Part shown: positions 29,786 through 41,242 of the stretch, piece by piece
Position numbering within the stretch: the stretch's first letter is position 1
Layout of the letters: each line of letters begins with the position of its first letter
From: Garcia nutans
Taxonomy: Eukaryota > Streptophyta > Magnoliopsida > Malpighiales > Euphorbiaceae
Direction of reading: 5' to 3'
DNA: 64,000 nt
NCBI GenBank assembly: GCA_947685225.1
Contig: CANTUV010000008.1
Coordinates: 30,496,001-30,560,000 of the forward strand
Notes under the pieces: model-generated
The model's database searches: none
What the model saw: only the letters and a program-made list of their open reading frames with translations
What the model was told of the DNA's origin: nothing
Made by a program: the position numbers and the translations under genes

Positions 29786-32700
29786 TGTCACGACCCAATT
29801 TGTACATATGTACAGTACATCCATGTATAGTACATCCGTGTACAGTAAGAGGAGCCATCCCGAGTAACCACCAAAGAACACGAAGTGAAAGGAAGCTCTA
29901 TAGGACAAAAAAGACCTAACTGAAAAGATTGTAAAGTTTTGTGGAGGTGACTGTAATTTTAAAAAGTTTTGGGGAGGTAACTGTAATTTTCAAAAGTTGT
30001 ACTGGATGTTCTTAATAGTGCACATAACAGACTCCAAAAATGGAGAGTAGAGAAAAATTGGGTCGCAACGACGTGTAACGGTTTTTCCCGAAAACGCACA
30101 GTTTGAGAGATACAGTGGATTCTCGACCAATGGTATTTTCGTCATTCTTGTGATAATAAATTATACACTGGAAAATAAGACACGTAAAGGTATCCAAAGT
30201 AAACGGAAGGACTCCACAGTGATCGATGTTGAAGAACGAACCTAAGTGGAGGCCCGAATCACGTAAGGACCTAAAGGGAATTTTTACAAAAGTCAAGGGC
30301 ATGAGCGTAATTTTTATAAATTAGTTCAAAATCAAGAATGAATGTCGGAAATGGAAACTAGAGGTTGAAAGGAGGAGAACGGTATGTTTTACGCGTCGTA
30401 AAACCACCCGGTTAGGAAGAAAAGGCAAAACCTTCAATTGAAGGGTATTTTGGTCTTTTCACTTTCACCCAAGCATCAAGTGGGACATGTATGATAATTT
30501 AAGGACCAATTTGGTAATTTTCCAAGGAAGGACACATGTTGCAATCTTATCCATTTAACCTTTTGTTTTGGCAAAATCCCATCCACATGCTAAAAAGGCA
30601 AAGAAGGACACATGTTGCAATCTTATTCATTTAGTCTTTTGTTTTGGCAAAATCCCATCCATTAAAAGAAAAAGAAAAAAAAAAGAAATAAATTTATATG
30701 TACAAACGTGTACATATAAGATCCATGCTCTTGAAATCTCTAGAATACAAAAGCCAAAACACCTTCTCCTTCTCCAAGCAAAGGCCGTGGCCTCCAACAA
30801 AAACATTCAAGGAATTTCCAAGTTTCTAGGTGAAAGTTTAGAAGAAAGTTACCAATTCTAAGGTAAGGATTTCAATTCTAGCTTTAGTTTATTCATTTGA
30901 TTGATAGTTTTCAAGTTATCAATGAAAGAAAAGTTGGGAAGATTATGGGAAAGTTAAGAAAGTGAAGAAAAATTAGATTAAATGATTCATACATGAAAAA
31001 TTGATGAATTAATGGTGATTAGTAGCCTTAGATAGCAAGAACCAAGGCTTGAACATATGGTTTTATAATGTTCTTATTATGGAAGTTATGAAAATTATAG
31101 GAAATCAAAGGGATAAAGAAGAAGAAGGGAAGAAAGAATAGGACAAGCAAGGGATAAAGCAAATAAACAAGGTTTGGTACTTAAATCATTGCCCTTTTCA
31201 ATTAATTCACATATTTTGCATTATGGGACTTTTGAAATAGTTTTGAAATGATGTTATTATGTGTGGTAAATATGTGGGAAAGTACTCTTGAACCATTTGT
31301 AATCAATTGATTGTGAAAAGAATGAAAACAAAACAAACTAGCTAAACTTTGCTCAAATATCCATGAACTTTGATGAACTTTTAATCACCCCTTTGGGTTG
31401 ATTTTTGAAAGAGGGACCCTTAGTCTTTCAATGGTATCACAAAAGGAGTCTAAAAATCAATTTTGCAAGAAAAAAATGAAGTTCCCTCAAATTTTGAAAA
31501 TTGGGCCGAATGGTCCCTTTTGGGCACCATTCTGCAGCTTTCATTTTGGGCAGTCCGTTGAAGGGGCAAACGAAAGAATGTTTCGACGAAATTTTACATG
31601 CATTTAGTTAACTTATGAAACTGTTTTCCTGAAAAAATTCATCCCAAAATAAGGTTGTTTACTTGGTCAAAACTGTTGCCAAAGTTGACTGATTTTCAGC
31701 AGTAAAAACAGATTTTACTATTTCGTTGTCGCGCGCCATTGCGTTGCCGATTTTACGCACCGCGCTACTATTCATTTGGTCATTTTTCTAAATGTGTTAA
31801 AACTTGAATATTATGTTATGGATTGATGTTAAATCATATCAAATTACATGAAGGAGAATTGGAAATGATTAGAAAGGCATCATGACAAGCTATTCCGACA
31901 ATACATGCATTATGGAAAAATCATGGCTTATTGAATATCATGATCAAATTAATTAATAAATTGTTTACGCTCTACTTGGTTATGACAGAACCTTTGAGAT
32001 AAGGGTATGATGCATCATACTATTACTGCAGTACTGCTTATGACATGATATGATATTCCGGCTGAAGGCCGATGATTACAATGACATGATCAATGATGCA
32101 ATGATAATGGCCATTGGCACATGTGCAAGAATTATGATGAAAGATAATGAAATATGATCATGACGAGATATGTTTATCATGACCCATCCTTATCCGCTGA
32201 CGTTCTGTTAAACCAGTAGAGCAACCAAAATGATAAAAGCAAGAAAAATGATTTAAATTCAAATTATTCAGTCCAGCCTTTTTACCTTCTGTGTTTTGTA
32301 TTCATTCCTTTCAATTGTTTAAAGTATATAAATATATGTTCAAATCATTCTTTCATTTTAATTATTTATTGCAATGATTTAAGTACCCACTAAGCAAATG
32401 CTTAGCGAATTTAGTTTCCATCTAAACTCGTAGGTTAAACGAGGAGACGAGATTGCAGCATGTCCTGCGCAGCTGGCCTTGACTACTACTTTGGGTAGGA
32501 GTTGGATATGATTGATTGTAGCAATATGGCATGTACATAAGTTTGTATGATCTAGCAAATGAATGTATTATACTGTAAAGCTAGAACACGTACACTGTTA
32601 GTGATCTAATAAATCTTATTTAGGTTTAGCACTTATGTATGCAAGTATAGAAGTGTGATTTCTTCTTGCAGGATTGTAGTTGAGGTTATAAGGGTGGATT

Positions 32701-32915
32701 ATTGGGAGTGTGCTTGAGTTGAATTGTGAAACAAAATTATTTTCAAAAAAAAATCAGTTTTGGCGACACTTGGGACCTCCATTTTTAAGGGAGGTTATGG
32801 CAAAATTTTTTTAAAATCTACACTTAAAATTGGCTAAGTAAACTATTAAGACACAACCACCATGAGATAACAGTCCATCTTGGTCTATAAACATAGGCTA
32901 AGATGGGGTGTTACA
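29786..32915 (+). mobile_element. Solo LTR inside the Athila 5' LTR
   Basis: A 3130-bp solo LTR with ends TGTCACGACC...GGGGTGTTACA and perfect GAACA duplications (29781-29785, 32916-32920). Removing it and one duplication restores the LTR sequence seen at 56690-56720. It is related to the solo LTR at 57865 over the 29900-30300 block (GGATGTTCTTAATAGTGCAC) and at the 3' end. Short ORFs inside are not conserved coding sequence. Confidence 0.92.
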
Positions 32916-33705
32916 GAACAAGAGATTCTTCAGAAGCTTCAAGGAGTTGTAACTTAGTTTTGTTCTTGAACTTATTCTCTTTATTTTCATTGAATGGATA
33001 TTATCATGTTTATTGTGATTTCTTTGAACATTAATGAGATGAATATGTTTGATTGCATAATGAACTAATTTGATCTAGTCTAGGGTTTGTATGGATCTAC
33101 TATGATTGTATGAATTGGTTATTCTCTTAGCTACTGATTTCTTTAGCCTTTATTGAATGAAATATTGTTAACATATAATTGATTGGCCACCAATTGTGCA
33201 TTTTAGGTATTAGATGATGGATTGAGAGATGAAGTCTAATGCTGGAACAATTCAATTAAGGACTTAGGTGAATTAGAGATATAACCTATTAAAAAGATTG
33301 TTTCATTTATAGCAAGATTAGTTGTAAGAGGTTTGAATGCGAGAGCTTATTTCCTTGACTCAATTAATTAAGTTGTTTGAGATTTAATCTTTGAAATTAA
33401 ATTAGTTAAGAGGAATAACCGTTCAAACATATAAGTAGTAGAGAAGTGCAAACCCTAGACCTTTTTATCAAGTGAATCAAAACATCAGCTATTGTTTACT
33501 TTTATTCGTTTTAAACTTAAATCAATCTTCTTCATTAGTTAACAATTTAAATTTTCTTCATTACTTGTTACTTTTAATTTGATAATCAATTAGTCACTTT
33601 AGCTTCCTTGTGAGACGACCTTGGGGCGATCACCTTTGCTACAGCTACCTCGTATACTTGCGAGTGACGCTTTGTGGTAGAGTTAATTCGAGCGCAACAA
33701 GTTTT

Positions 33706-33723
33706 TGGCGCCGCTGCCGGAGA
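33706..33723 (+). other. Primer binding site, tRNA-Asp type (element 2)
   Basis: TGGCGCCGCTGCCGGAGA, 6 bp after the 5' LTR. It differs from the site in element 1 at two positions and is less complementary to tRNA-Asp, consistent with age. Confidence 0.85.
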
Positions 33724-33838
33724 GGCTAATTGGCGTAATTGTTTATTAAAAAAAATATTTTAGATTATTTTTCATTGTTTTCATTTTATTTTATTTGTCT
33801 TTTGCTTTTGATATTTCTTTTTCTAGAAATTTCTGTTT

Positions 33839-36560
33839 ATGCAAGGCAGGAGATCACTCGAAGGAGAGTTACATCCATTCATTCCAGAAATTCAGAGAGT
33901 GAAAAGGAGTAGAGAAGAGTTTGAGCTCTACATCGGATTTGATACAGAGGAGGACACTTCTGAATTTGAGACAGATTCTACACAATCAGTTAAAATGGCT
34001 GAAGAAAGACAACGAACCATGAGAGATTTTGCTAGACCTGTCATTGGGACTTCTACATCTTGTATAAGGTTGACAGATGCAGCAAGGAACTATGAGTTGA
34101 AGAACATTCATTACAACATGCTGCCATCATTTTATGGAGTTCCAAATGAAGATCCTTTGAATTTTATTCGGGATTTCTACTCTACCCTCAACACTTTTCC
34201 TTTGGGAGGATTAACAGAAGATCAGTTGAGGATGAGATGTTTCCCTTATACTTTAAAGGATAGGGCAAAGAGCTGGCTCATGATGTTGCCTGAGAATTCA
34301 CTGACAACTTGGGAGCAAGTTTATAACAAGTTCATGGGTAAGTTCTATTCACACCAGAAGACAGCTGAGTTGAGAGGGAAGATTGCTACATTCTCTCAAT
34401 TTGAAGGAGAGCCATTTCATGAGGCTTGGGACAGATTCAAGATGTTATTGATCCAGTGTCCACATCATCACTACCCACTTCAACTCCTTAATCAGTTTTT
34501 CTATGATGGTCTAACCCAGCAATTTCAGAACACTGTTGACAATGCAGCTGGGGAAGCCATGGGAGAAAAGACAGCTGATGAGACTTATGAGATCTTTGAG
34601 ATGTTGGGAGCTAATTCTCAACAAAAGAGTGTAAGGGGAAGAAGCAAAGGGGTGAATCAACTGGAAGCCAATACTGAAATGGTTAGTCAAATAGCTGAGT
34701 TAACAAGGCAGGTTTAGATGCTAAACATGAAGAATAATATTTCTTCATCCACTCAAGAGGTGTGTGGAATCTGTGGGACATTTGGGCATGGAGCAAATAT
34801 ATGCCCCTCTGCATATGAATCTTTTAGGAATGAAGCTGAGCAAGTTAATGCTATGGGGGGATTTCAACCAAGAGCCAGGAATGATCCTTACTCCAACACT
34901 TACAATCCTGATTGGAGGAGTCACCCCAATTTTTCCTGGACAACAAATAATGCTCAACAACCTTTCCATTTGCTCCAGAGACAGAACCAATAGCAGGACT
35001 AATCCTCAAATCAAGGTCAGCCTAAGAGAGAGAGTTTGGAGGAAAGTTTACAGGCTTTTATCCAAGTCAGTGCTAAAAATCAGGAGATGAACAACAAGAG
35101 GCTGGATTCCTTGGAAGCATCTTTTAAGAAGGTGGAGACCCAAGTGGGGCAACTTGCTCAAAATATGCAGATTCAACAAAAGGGGAAGTTCCCAAGTCAA
35201 CCTGAGCAGGCACAAGCAGTGAATGTTCTTAGGAGTGGCAAGGTAATTAATAACAATGTTGAAAATAATTTTGTGAATGCAGGTGAGCAAGAGAATAAAA
35301 AGGAAGGAGAACTAGAGAACAAAGATGCTGAAGAAAGATCAATGGAGAAGTCCCCTACAGCAAATTTGCACAAGGCAAGCAATCCAAACCGGCCACCTAT
35401 ACCATTCCCCAGCAGGTTGAAGGATGATAAAAAAGATAAGCAATTTTCAGATATCTTCAACATGCTGTCTAAGTTAAGTATCAACTTACCCTTACTTGAA
35501 GCAATTAAGAACATGCCGGCTTATGCTAAATTCTTCAAAGAACTGAATACCAAGAAAAAGAGGTATGAGCCGAATGAAAAGGTGATAGTTTCTGAGGTAG
35601 CTAGTGTTGTTTTGCAGCATAAACTACCTCCTAAGCTAAAGGATCCTGGAAACTTTATTATTCAAATTACTATGGGGAATGGAAAAGGTACTGATGGCAT
35701 GTGTGATTTAGGAGCTAGTGTGAATTTAATGCCTTATTCTGTTTATCTTGATTTGGAATTAGGGGAACTTAAACCAACAAAAATGGTGTTGCAATTAGCT
35801 GATAGATCTCTTAGATTCCCGAAAGGGGTTATAGAAGATGTGTTAGTTAAAGTTGGTGGTTTGATAGTACCTGTGGATTTCATTGTTCTTGACATGGAAG
35901 TAAGTAATTCTTCACCATCTGCACACACCATTCTGCTGGGTAGGCCTTTTATGGCAACTACCAACACTTTGATAGATGTTAAAAATGGAAAATTATCAAT
36001 GACTGTTTTGGGAAAAACTGTGGAATTTTCTATCTTTAACACTTCTCCTATTCCTACAACTACTTTATATGAGGATTGTTCTTTCATTGATTGTATTGAT
36101 GCAATTGTTTCAGATGTTTTTTTGCAGACAGGTTCCTCTGATAAATTGGAGCTGGCATTGACTTTGGATAGTGATTTGGAAATTTTTGATGCAGAAATAG
36201 CCAGTTGTCTTGAGATATTAGGAATTGTTGAAGTAGAGGAACTTAAGGAGGACCCAATTTGTGAGCTTTCCCCCCTTGAAAAAGAAGAGGAGAACCCCTC
36301 ACTAGAGTTAGAGCTGAAAGAGTTACCTAAGAACCTAAAATATGTGTTTTTAGGAGATCACAACACTTTACCTGTGATAATATCTAGTAAACTTAGTGAA
36401 GGGGAGGAGATGAGGTTGGTGAGTGAGCTTAAAAGATTAAAGAGAGCAATAGGATGGGGATTGAGTGACATCAAGGGTATTAGCCCTTCTATGTGCATGC
36501 ATAGAATCACTTTAAAAGAGGGAGCTAAACCTGCGAGGGAGACTCAAAGGCGCCTTAACC
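33839..36560 (+). pseudogene. Athila gag-protease, broken by stops
   Basis: Homologous to the open frame of element 1 from the same start MQGRRSLEGELHPFIPEIQR. Gag, zinc knuckle CGICGTFGHGANIC (near 34770) and protease block DLGASVNLMP (near 35706) are all present. Three in-frame stops interrupt it: 34715-34717, 34991-34993 and 35000-35002. The first is a CAG-to-TAG change. Here the frame continues past the protease through about 350 bp missing from element 1 (DSDLEIFDAEIASCLEILGI onward) into RT. A 2-base loss near 36590 shifts the frame at the RT start. Confidence 0.92.
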
Positions 36561-36569
36561 CAAATATGA

Positions 36570-39212
36570 GTGAAGTGGTTAAGAAGGAAGTGCTCATTGC
36601 TGGATGAAGGAGTAATCTATCCAATTGCTAATAGTGAGTGGGTGAGCCCAGTGCATGTAGTTCCTAAGAAATCTGGAATCACTGTGGTGAAAAATGAGAA
36701 TAATGAATTGGTTCCTACTAGGACTACTACTGGGTGGAGAATGTGCATCGATTATAGGAAGTTGAACAATGCTACAAAGAAAGATCATTTCCCTCTTCCT
36801 TTTATTTATCAAATGTTAGATAAACTTTCTGGGCACTCACATTATTGTTTTCTGGATGGCCTTTCAGGTTACTATCAAGTGCCAATAGCTCCAGAAGATC
36901 AGTCCAAGACAACCTTTACTTGCCCTTTTGGGACTTATGCATTTCGACGTATGCCCTTTGGCTTGTGCAATGCACCTGTAACTTTTCAGAGATACATGAT
37001 GTCTGTCTTCTCAGATATGATCGATGATTTTATTGAGGTATTTATGGATGATTTTTCTATTTTTGGTAATTCTTTTGGTAACTGCCTCAATAAACTTGTT
37101 CGTGTGCTTGAGAGATGCATTGAATGTAACCTCACTTTAAGTTGGGAAAAGAGTCATTTTATGGTTACTCAGGGCATTGTCTTAGGTCATGTGGTGTCAA
37201 GTAAAGGGATTGAGGTAGACAAGGCTAAAATTGAATTGATTGCTAAGTTACCCCCACCTACCTCAGTTAAGCGAATAAGAAGTTTTCTAGGGCATGCAGG
37301 ATTTTACAGGAGGTTTATTAAGGATTTTTCCAAAATAAGCCAACCATTGTGCCATTTATTGGGGAAAGATGTTCCATTTGAATTTACAGCACAATGCATG
37401 CAAGCTTTTAATTCCCTTAAGGAAAAATTGACTAGTGCACCAGTGATTGTAGCTCCTGTTTGGTCTTTACCTTTTGAAATCATGTGTGATGCCTCTAATC
37501 ATGCAGTAGGAGCTGTTCTTAGGCAAAGGGTTGATAAATATTTGAGAGTAATATATTATGCCATTTTAACCTTGAATAGTGCACAAATGAACTACACCAC
37601 AACGAAAAAGGAAATGTTAGCTGTTGTTTTTGCTTTAGACAAATTTAGAGCTTATTTAATTGGGTCAAAAATTATTGTGCATTCTGACCATGCAGCTCTT
37701 AAATATCTATTAACAAAACAACATGCTAAACCGCGCTTAATTAGATGGGTGTTGTTATTGCAAGAATTTGATTTTCAAATCAAGGATACTAAGGGTAGTG
37801 AGAATGTTGTTGCTGATCATTTATCTAGATTACCCTTCTTTAGTTAAAATCTTGCATCTGATAGCATTCATAAAAATTTAGAAGAATTTCCTGATGAGCA
37901 TTTGTTTTTGGTAATTAATGCACCTTGGTTTGCAGATATTGCTAACTTTCTTGCTTGTGGTATTTTGCGATCTAACATGTCCTTTCAGGAAAAGAAAAGG
38001 TTTTTACACTTGAGTAAGTTTTATTTTTGGGATGAACCTTATCTATTCCGGATATGCAAAGATGAGATAGTTCGCAGGTGTGTTTCTGAGGAAGAATAAC
38101 TGAGTGTTCTTCAATTTTGTCATGATCTTCACTGTGGGGGTCATTTTGGAGGAAGAAAGACTGCAGAAAAGGTGCTACAAAGTGGTTTTTACTGGCCTAC
38201 CTTATTTAAAGATGCTCAAGAGTATTGTAAGCAATGTGATCATTGCCAAAGAGTAGGTAACATTGGGAGGAGGAATGAAATGCCCCTTTAGTCATATATT
38301 GTTGTTGAACTGTTTGATGCGTGGGGAATAGACTTCATGGGTCCTTTCCCCAAGTCTTTTGGATATGAGTATATTTTAGTTGCTGTTGATTATGTTTCCA
38401 AATGGGTGGAGGCAATCCCCATCCGTACTAATGATGCTAATGTAGTTGTTAAATTTGTGAAGAAAAATATTCTTAGCAGATTTGGTACGCCAAGGGTGAT
38501 AGTCAGTGATGGGGGGAGCCATTTTTGCAACATGCTTTTTGAGAAGTTAATGCACAAATCTGGTGTTAAGCACAAAGTGGCAACCCCATATCATCCACAG
38601 ACTTCTGGACAAGTGGAAACATCCAACAAGCAGATTAAGGGAATTCTGGAGAAAACAGTCAACACATCAAGGAAGGATTGGGCAAGCAGATTGCATGATG
38701 CACTATGGGCATATAGGACTGCTTTCAAAACTCCTCTTGGTATGAGTCCTTACCGATTGGTTTTTGGAAAAGCTTGTCACTTGCCAGTGGAGTTAGAGCA
38801 CAGAGCGTATTGGGCAATCAAGACTCTGAATTTTGACTTGGACAAAGCGAAGAGAGAACGATTTCTACAAATTTCAGAGTTAGATGAGCTGAGAAATGAG
38901 GCCTATGAGAGCTCGAGAATTTACAAGGATCGCACTAAGGCACTTCATGATAGAATTATAGTGCGAAAGACATTGAGTCCAGGTATGAAGGTTTTACTTT
39001 TTAACTCACGACTCCGTCTTTTTCCAGGTAAACTCAAGTCTCGATGGAGTGGGCCTTTCGAGATAACTCAGGTGCATCCTTCTAGTGCCATTGAATTAAT
39101 TAACTCTCGAACAAGTGAGACTTTTAAAGTGAATGGATAGAGAGTTAAGCCATACAATGAAGGATTTCAAGAAGTGATGGTCATTGATAGCACTTTGATC
39201 CGTGATCCCTAG
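36570..39212 (+). pseudogene. Athila RT-RNase H-integrase, broken by stops
   Basis: The pol part, in one frame to the terminal stop 39210-39212 with internal stops at 37845, 38097, 38289 and 39138. RT: SEWVSPVHVVPKKSG, WRMCIDYRKLNNAT, DGLSGYYQVPIAPEDQ, MPFGLCNAP, VFMDDFSIFG (catalytic FMDD). RNase H: IMCDASNHAVGAVL, ADHLSRL. Integrase: zinc finger with CHDLHCGGHFGG and CKQCDHCQ, catalytic triad in GIDFMGPFP, IVSDGGSHFCN and SGQVETSNKQIK (D, D, E), then the C-terminal tail GMKVLLFNSRL, RWSGPFEI. Normal product: cDNA synthesis and integration in the nucleus. The part from RT to 38905 is what element 1 has lost. Confidence 0.93.
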
Positions 39213-39420
39213 GCCTTGCATGATGTCCAGCTTTATGACATTAAAGAAGCGCTAAATGGGAGGCAACCCATCGGTTTGCATTTATTTTGCGTAGTTGTAA
39301 TTTTAAATTTAGCGAGTATTGATTTTATGTTCGGTTTAAATAAATGGACTGTGCTTTGATCGGTTTTTCTTTACTTTGTGTTTCAGGGTGTTTAAAGAAG
39401 AAGGGTTGCAAAATTGTTGA

Positions 39421-39452
<32 letters not shown>

Positions 39453-39477
39453 AAGTTAAAAGTTAATAAAAGGCAGT
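39213..39477 (+). other. Spacer between pol and palindrome cluster, with AAAT microsatellite
   Basis: Non-coding. It begins like the 3' region of element 1 (CTTTATGACATTAAAGAAGC block, 39233-39252) and contains an (AAAT)n microsatellite at about 39424-39456. Confidence 0.75.
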
Positions 39478-39716
39478 AGGTGACACGGCCAAAGGACTTG
39501 GCCATGTCACACACTGGACACGGCCAAACTTCCTCAAAATTTGAACGATTTTGCAATTTTGTACAAATAGGACACACCCAGGGGACACGACCAAGTCACT
39601 GGCCGTGTCCCTCCAAGACTATCAGACACGGCCGTGTCACCTTGACTTGGCCGTGTCCCTTCACTTTCACACACCAGACACGGCCAAGTACCCACTAACA
39701 CGGCCGTGTCCCTCAA
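39478..39716 (+). repeat. Internal cluster of LTR-type palindromes upstream of the env-like ORF
   Basis: The same half-sites as in the U3 array, outside any LTR: GACACGGCCAA, GGACTTGGCCATGTC, ACTGGCCGTGTCCCTCC, a perfect 14-bp palindrome GACACGGCCGTGTC (39625-39638), and GACTTGGCCGTGTCCCT. About 250 bp separate it from the env-like start codon. Coding ORFs across it on both strands are artefacts of the palindromes. Confidence 0.88.
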
Positions 39717-39965
39717 ATTTTACACTTTTAAAACCTGATTTTGCTCAGTTCTTTTCATAAATCCCTAAATTTTCTATCTTCGTCTCTCTCGCTTTCTCGC
39801 TCTCTGTATCGCCAAAACCATTGATTTTTATTTCAAAACTCCAACTTTTCCATTAAAACTTCAAATTTCTTCAACAAAACTTGAGATATCACTTAAAATT
39901 TCCTCTTTACTCATATAATTTTGATTTAATTCAGTTTTGGGTGTTACTTTTTTTCAGATCTCAAG
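39717..39965 (+). promoter_or_regulatory. Possible internal promoter/leader of the env-like ORF
   Basis: Between the palindrome cluster and the env-like ATG lies a pyrimidine-rich patch (39770-39812, CTCTCTCGCTTTCTCGCTCTC) of the kind found near plant transcription starts. A weak CATAAATC box is at about 39756. A splice-acceptor-like TTTTTTTCAG ends at 39957, nine bases before the ATG. Whether it works as a promoter or as a splice acceptor is inference. Confidence 0.4.
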
Positions 39966-40633
39966 ATGCCAAGAACTAAAACTGTCTCACACCGCAAGAA
40001 GAAGAAATCTACTACCGAAGGAGCTTCTTCCTCTTCCTCAACTTTATCTTTTAAGAGGGCAAGTCTTTTGGCTCGGGGTTTTTTCCCGACAAGGTATGTG
40101 AATGACGAATCTCTAGATGCCCTGCAAATTAGGACTAATTTTTATAGATATGTGCAATTTCTTGGGTGGGAGACTTTTGTCTCATTGAGACCTTTGCAGT
40201 TTGAGGAGCTTACTCTAGAATTTTTGACATCTCTTAAGGTGGAAAGAGATGATAAGAAAATCTGCAGGAGAATGATGTTTAAATTGATGGGTAAATCATT
40301 TGAGCTTAATATTGATCAGTTAAATGCTATCTATGGTTTTCATCAGCATGGGGAAAGGTCGGTACCCAAAGAATTTAGACAACAATTTGCTTGGGGAGCC
40401 TTGGGCTCGGGTACTTATGTGGCCAAATCAGCCAAAGCATCTAAATTATGAAACCCTACTTTGAGATATTTGCATAGGTTTATGTCATGTGGGTTCTTTG
40501 CTCGGAAGGAAAGCCCGGGTGTGGTTGAGTCGAGTGAGTTATTTTTTCTGGATTGTGTTTTGAATAAAATGGCTGTGAGTGCCGGCTATTGGTTAGCCGA
40601 TATTTTTGATACTGTGGCTAATAAAAAGAGAAT
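39966..40633 (+). pseudogene. Env-like ORF of Athila, 5' part
   Basis: Starts MPRTKTVSHRKKKKSTTEGA with a basic, serine-rich N-terminus. It continues RGFFPTRYVNDESLDALQIR, FYRYVQFLGWETFVSL, IDQLNAIYGF, then a stop at 40449-40451 and NPTLRYLHRFMSCGFFARK, ELFFLDCVLNKMAV. This fits the third ORF that Athila elements carry between integrase and the 3' LTR. Despite the name I see no convincing signal peptide or fusion region in it. It is split at about 40633 by LTR sequence and resumes in frame at 53769. Confidence 0.75.
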
Positions 40634-41207
40634 TGTAATATCCCCAGGTACACCCTAAAAGTTTTGGAATAATTATTGTGGTATTTGGATTTAAGGAGTA
40701 TGTTTAATGGAAGGAGAAAAGAAGTGAAGGTATATATAACATATATAAGTTAAACTAATGAAAGTCAAAAGAAGATAAATGAATTAATTTAATACCCGAT
40801 TTTGGTGTACATTGGAATGGTAGTTGTGAGAAGATATGTTGGTAAAATATGTAAGGAAAATATTATAAGAAATAGGTGTATATGAGGGATGATATATATT
40901 TATGTGGTATTTTAAAAATATGAAAAATATAAAGGAAATATAAAAGAGATATACATATACCAACATATATATTACATATACATAATGTATAAAGTGGTGT
41001 AGGAAAAGTAAGTTTATATAATTAATTAATTAATAATAATAATAATAATAATAAAAGAAAAAGAAGAAAGAAAAGTCAAAGGGAGAAAAGTGTGTGGTGG
41101 AGGTTTTTAGAAATAATTTATTTTATTATATTATTATATATATATATATATGATAAACACGAAAAGAAGAAGGGAAAAAGATATTTTTCTTCTTCTTCTT
41201 CTTCTTA

Positions 41208-41242
<35 letters not shown>

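Larger units (their letters stand above)
28905..33699 (+). repeat. 5' LTR of element 2, interrupted
   Basis: LTR parts 28905-29785 and 32921-33699 (about 1660 bp) are separated by a solo LTR and its GAACA duplication. The palindromic array is at 29180-29565 and TATAAAAGG at 29602. Compared with the 3' LTR it lacks one 54-bp array unit. Confidence 0.93.

Noticed and set aside
31398..31607. 69-codon ORF in the solo LTR at 29786
   Set aside because: No domain and no equivalent frame in related LTRs of the window.
39966..40633. A true retroviral envelope gene
   Set aside because: Position fits the Athila env-like ORF, but I see no clear signal peptide, fusion peptide or membrane anchor, so only 'env-like' is used.
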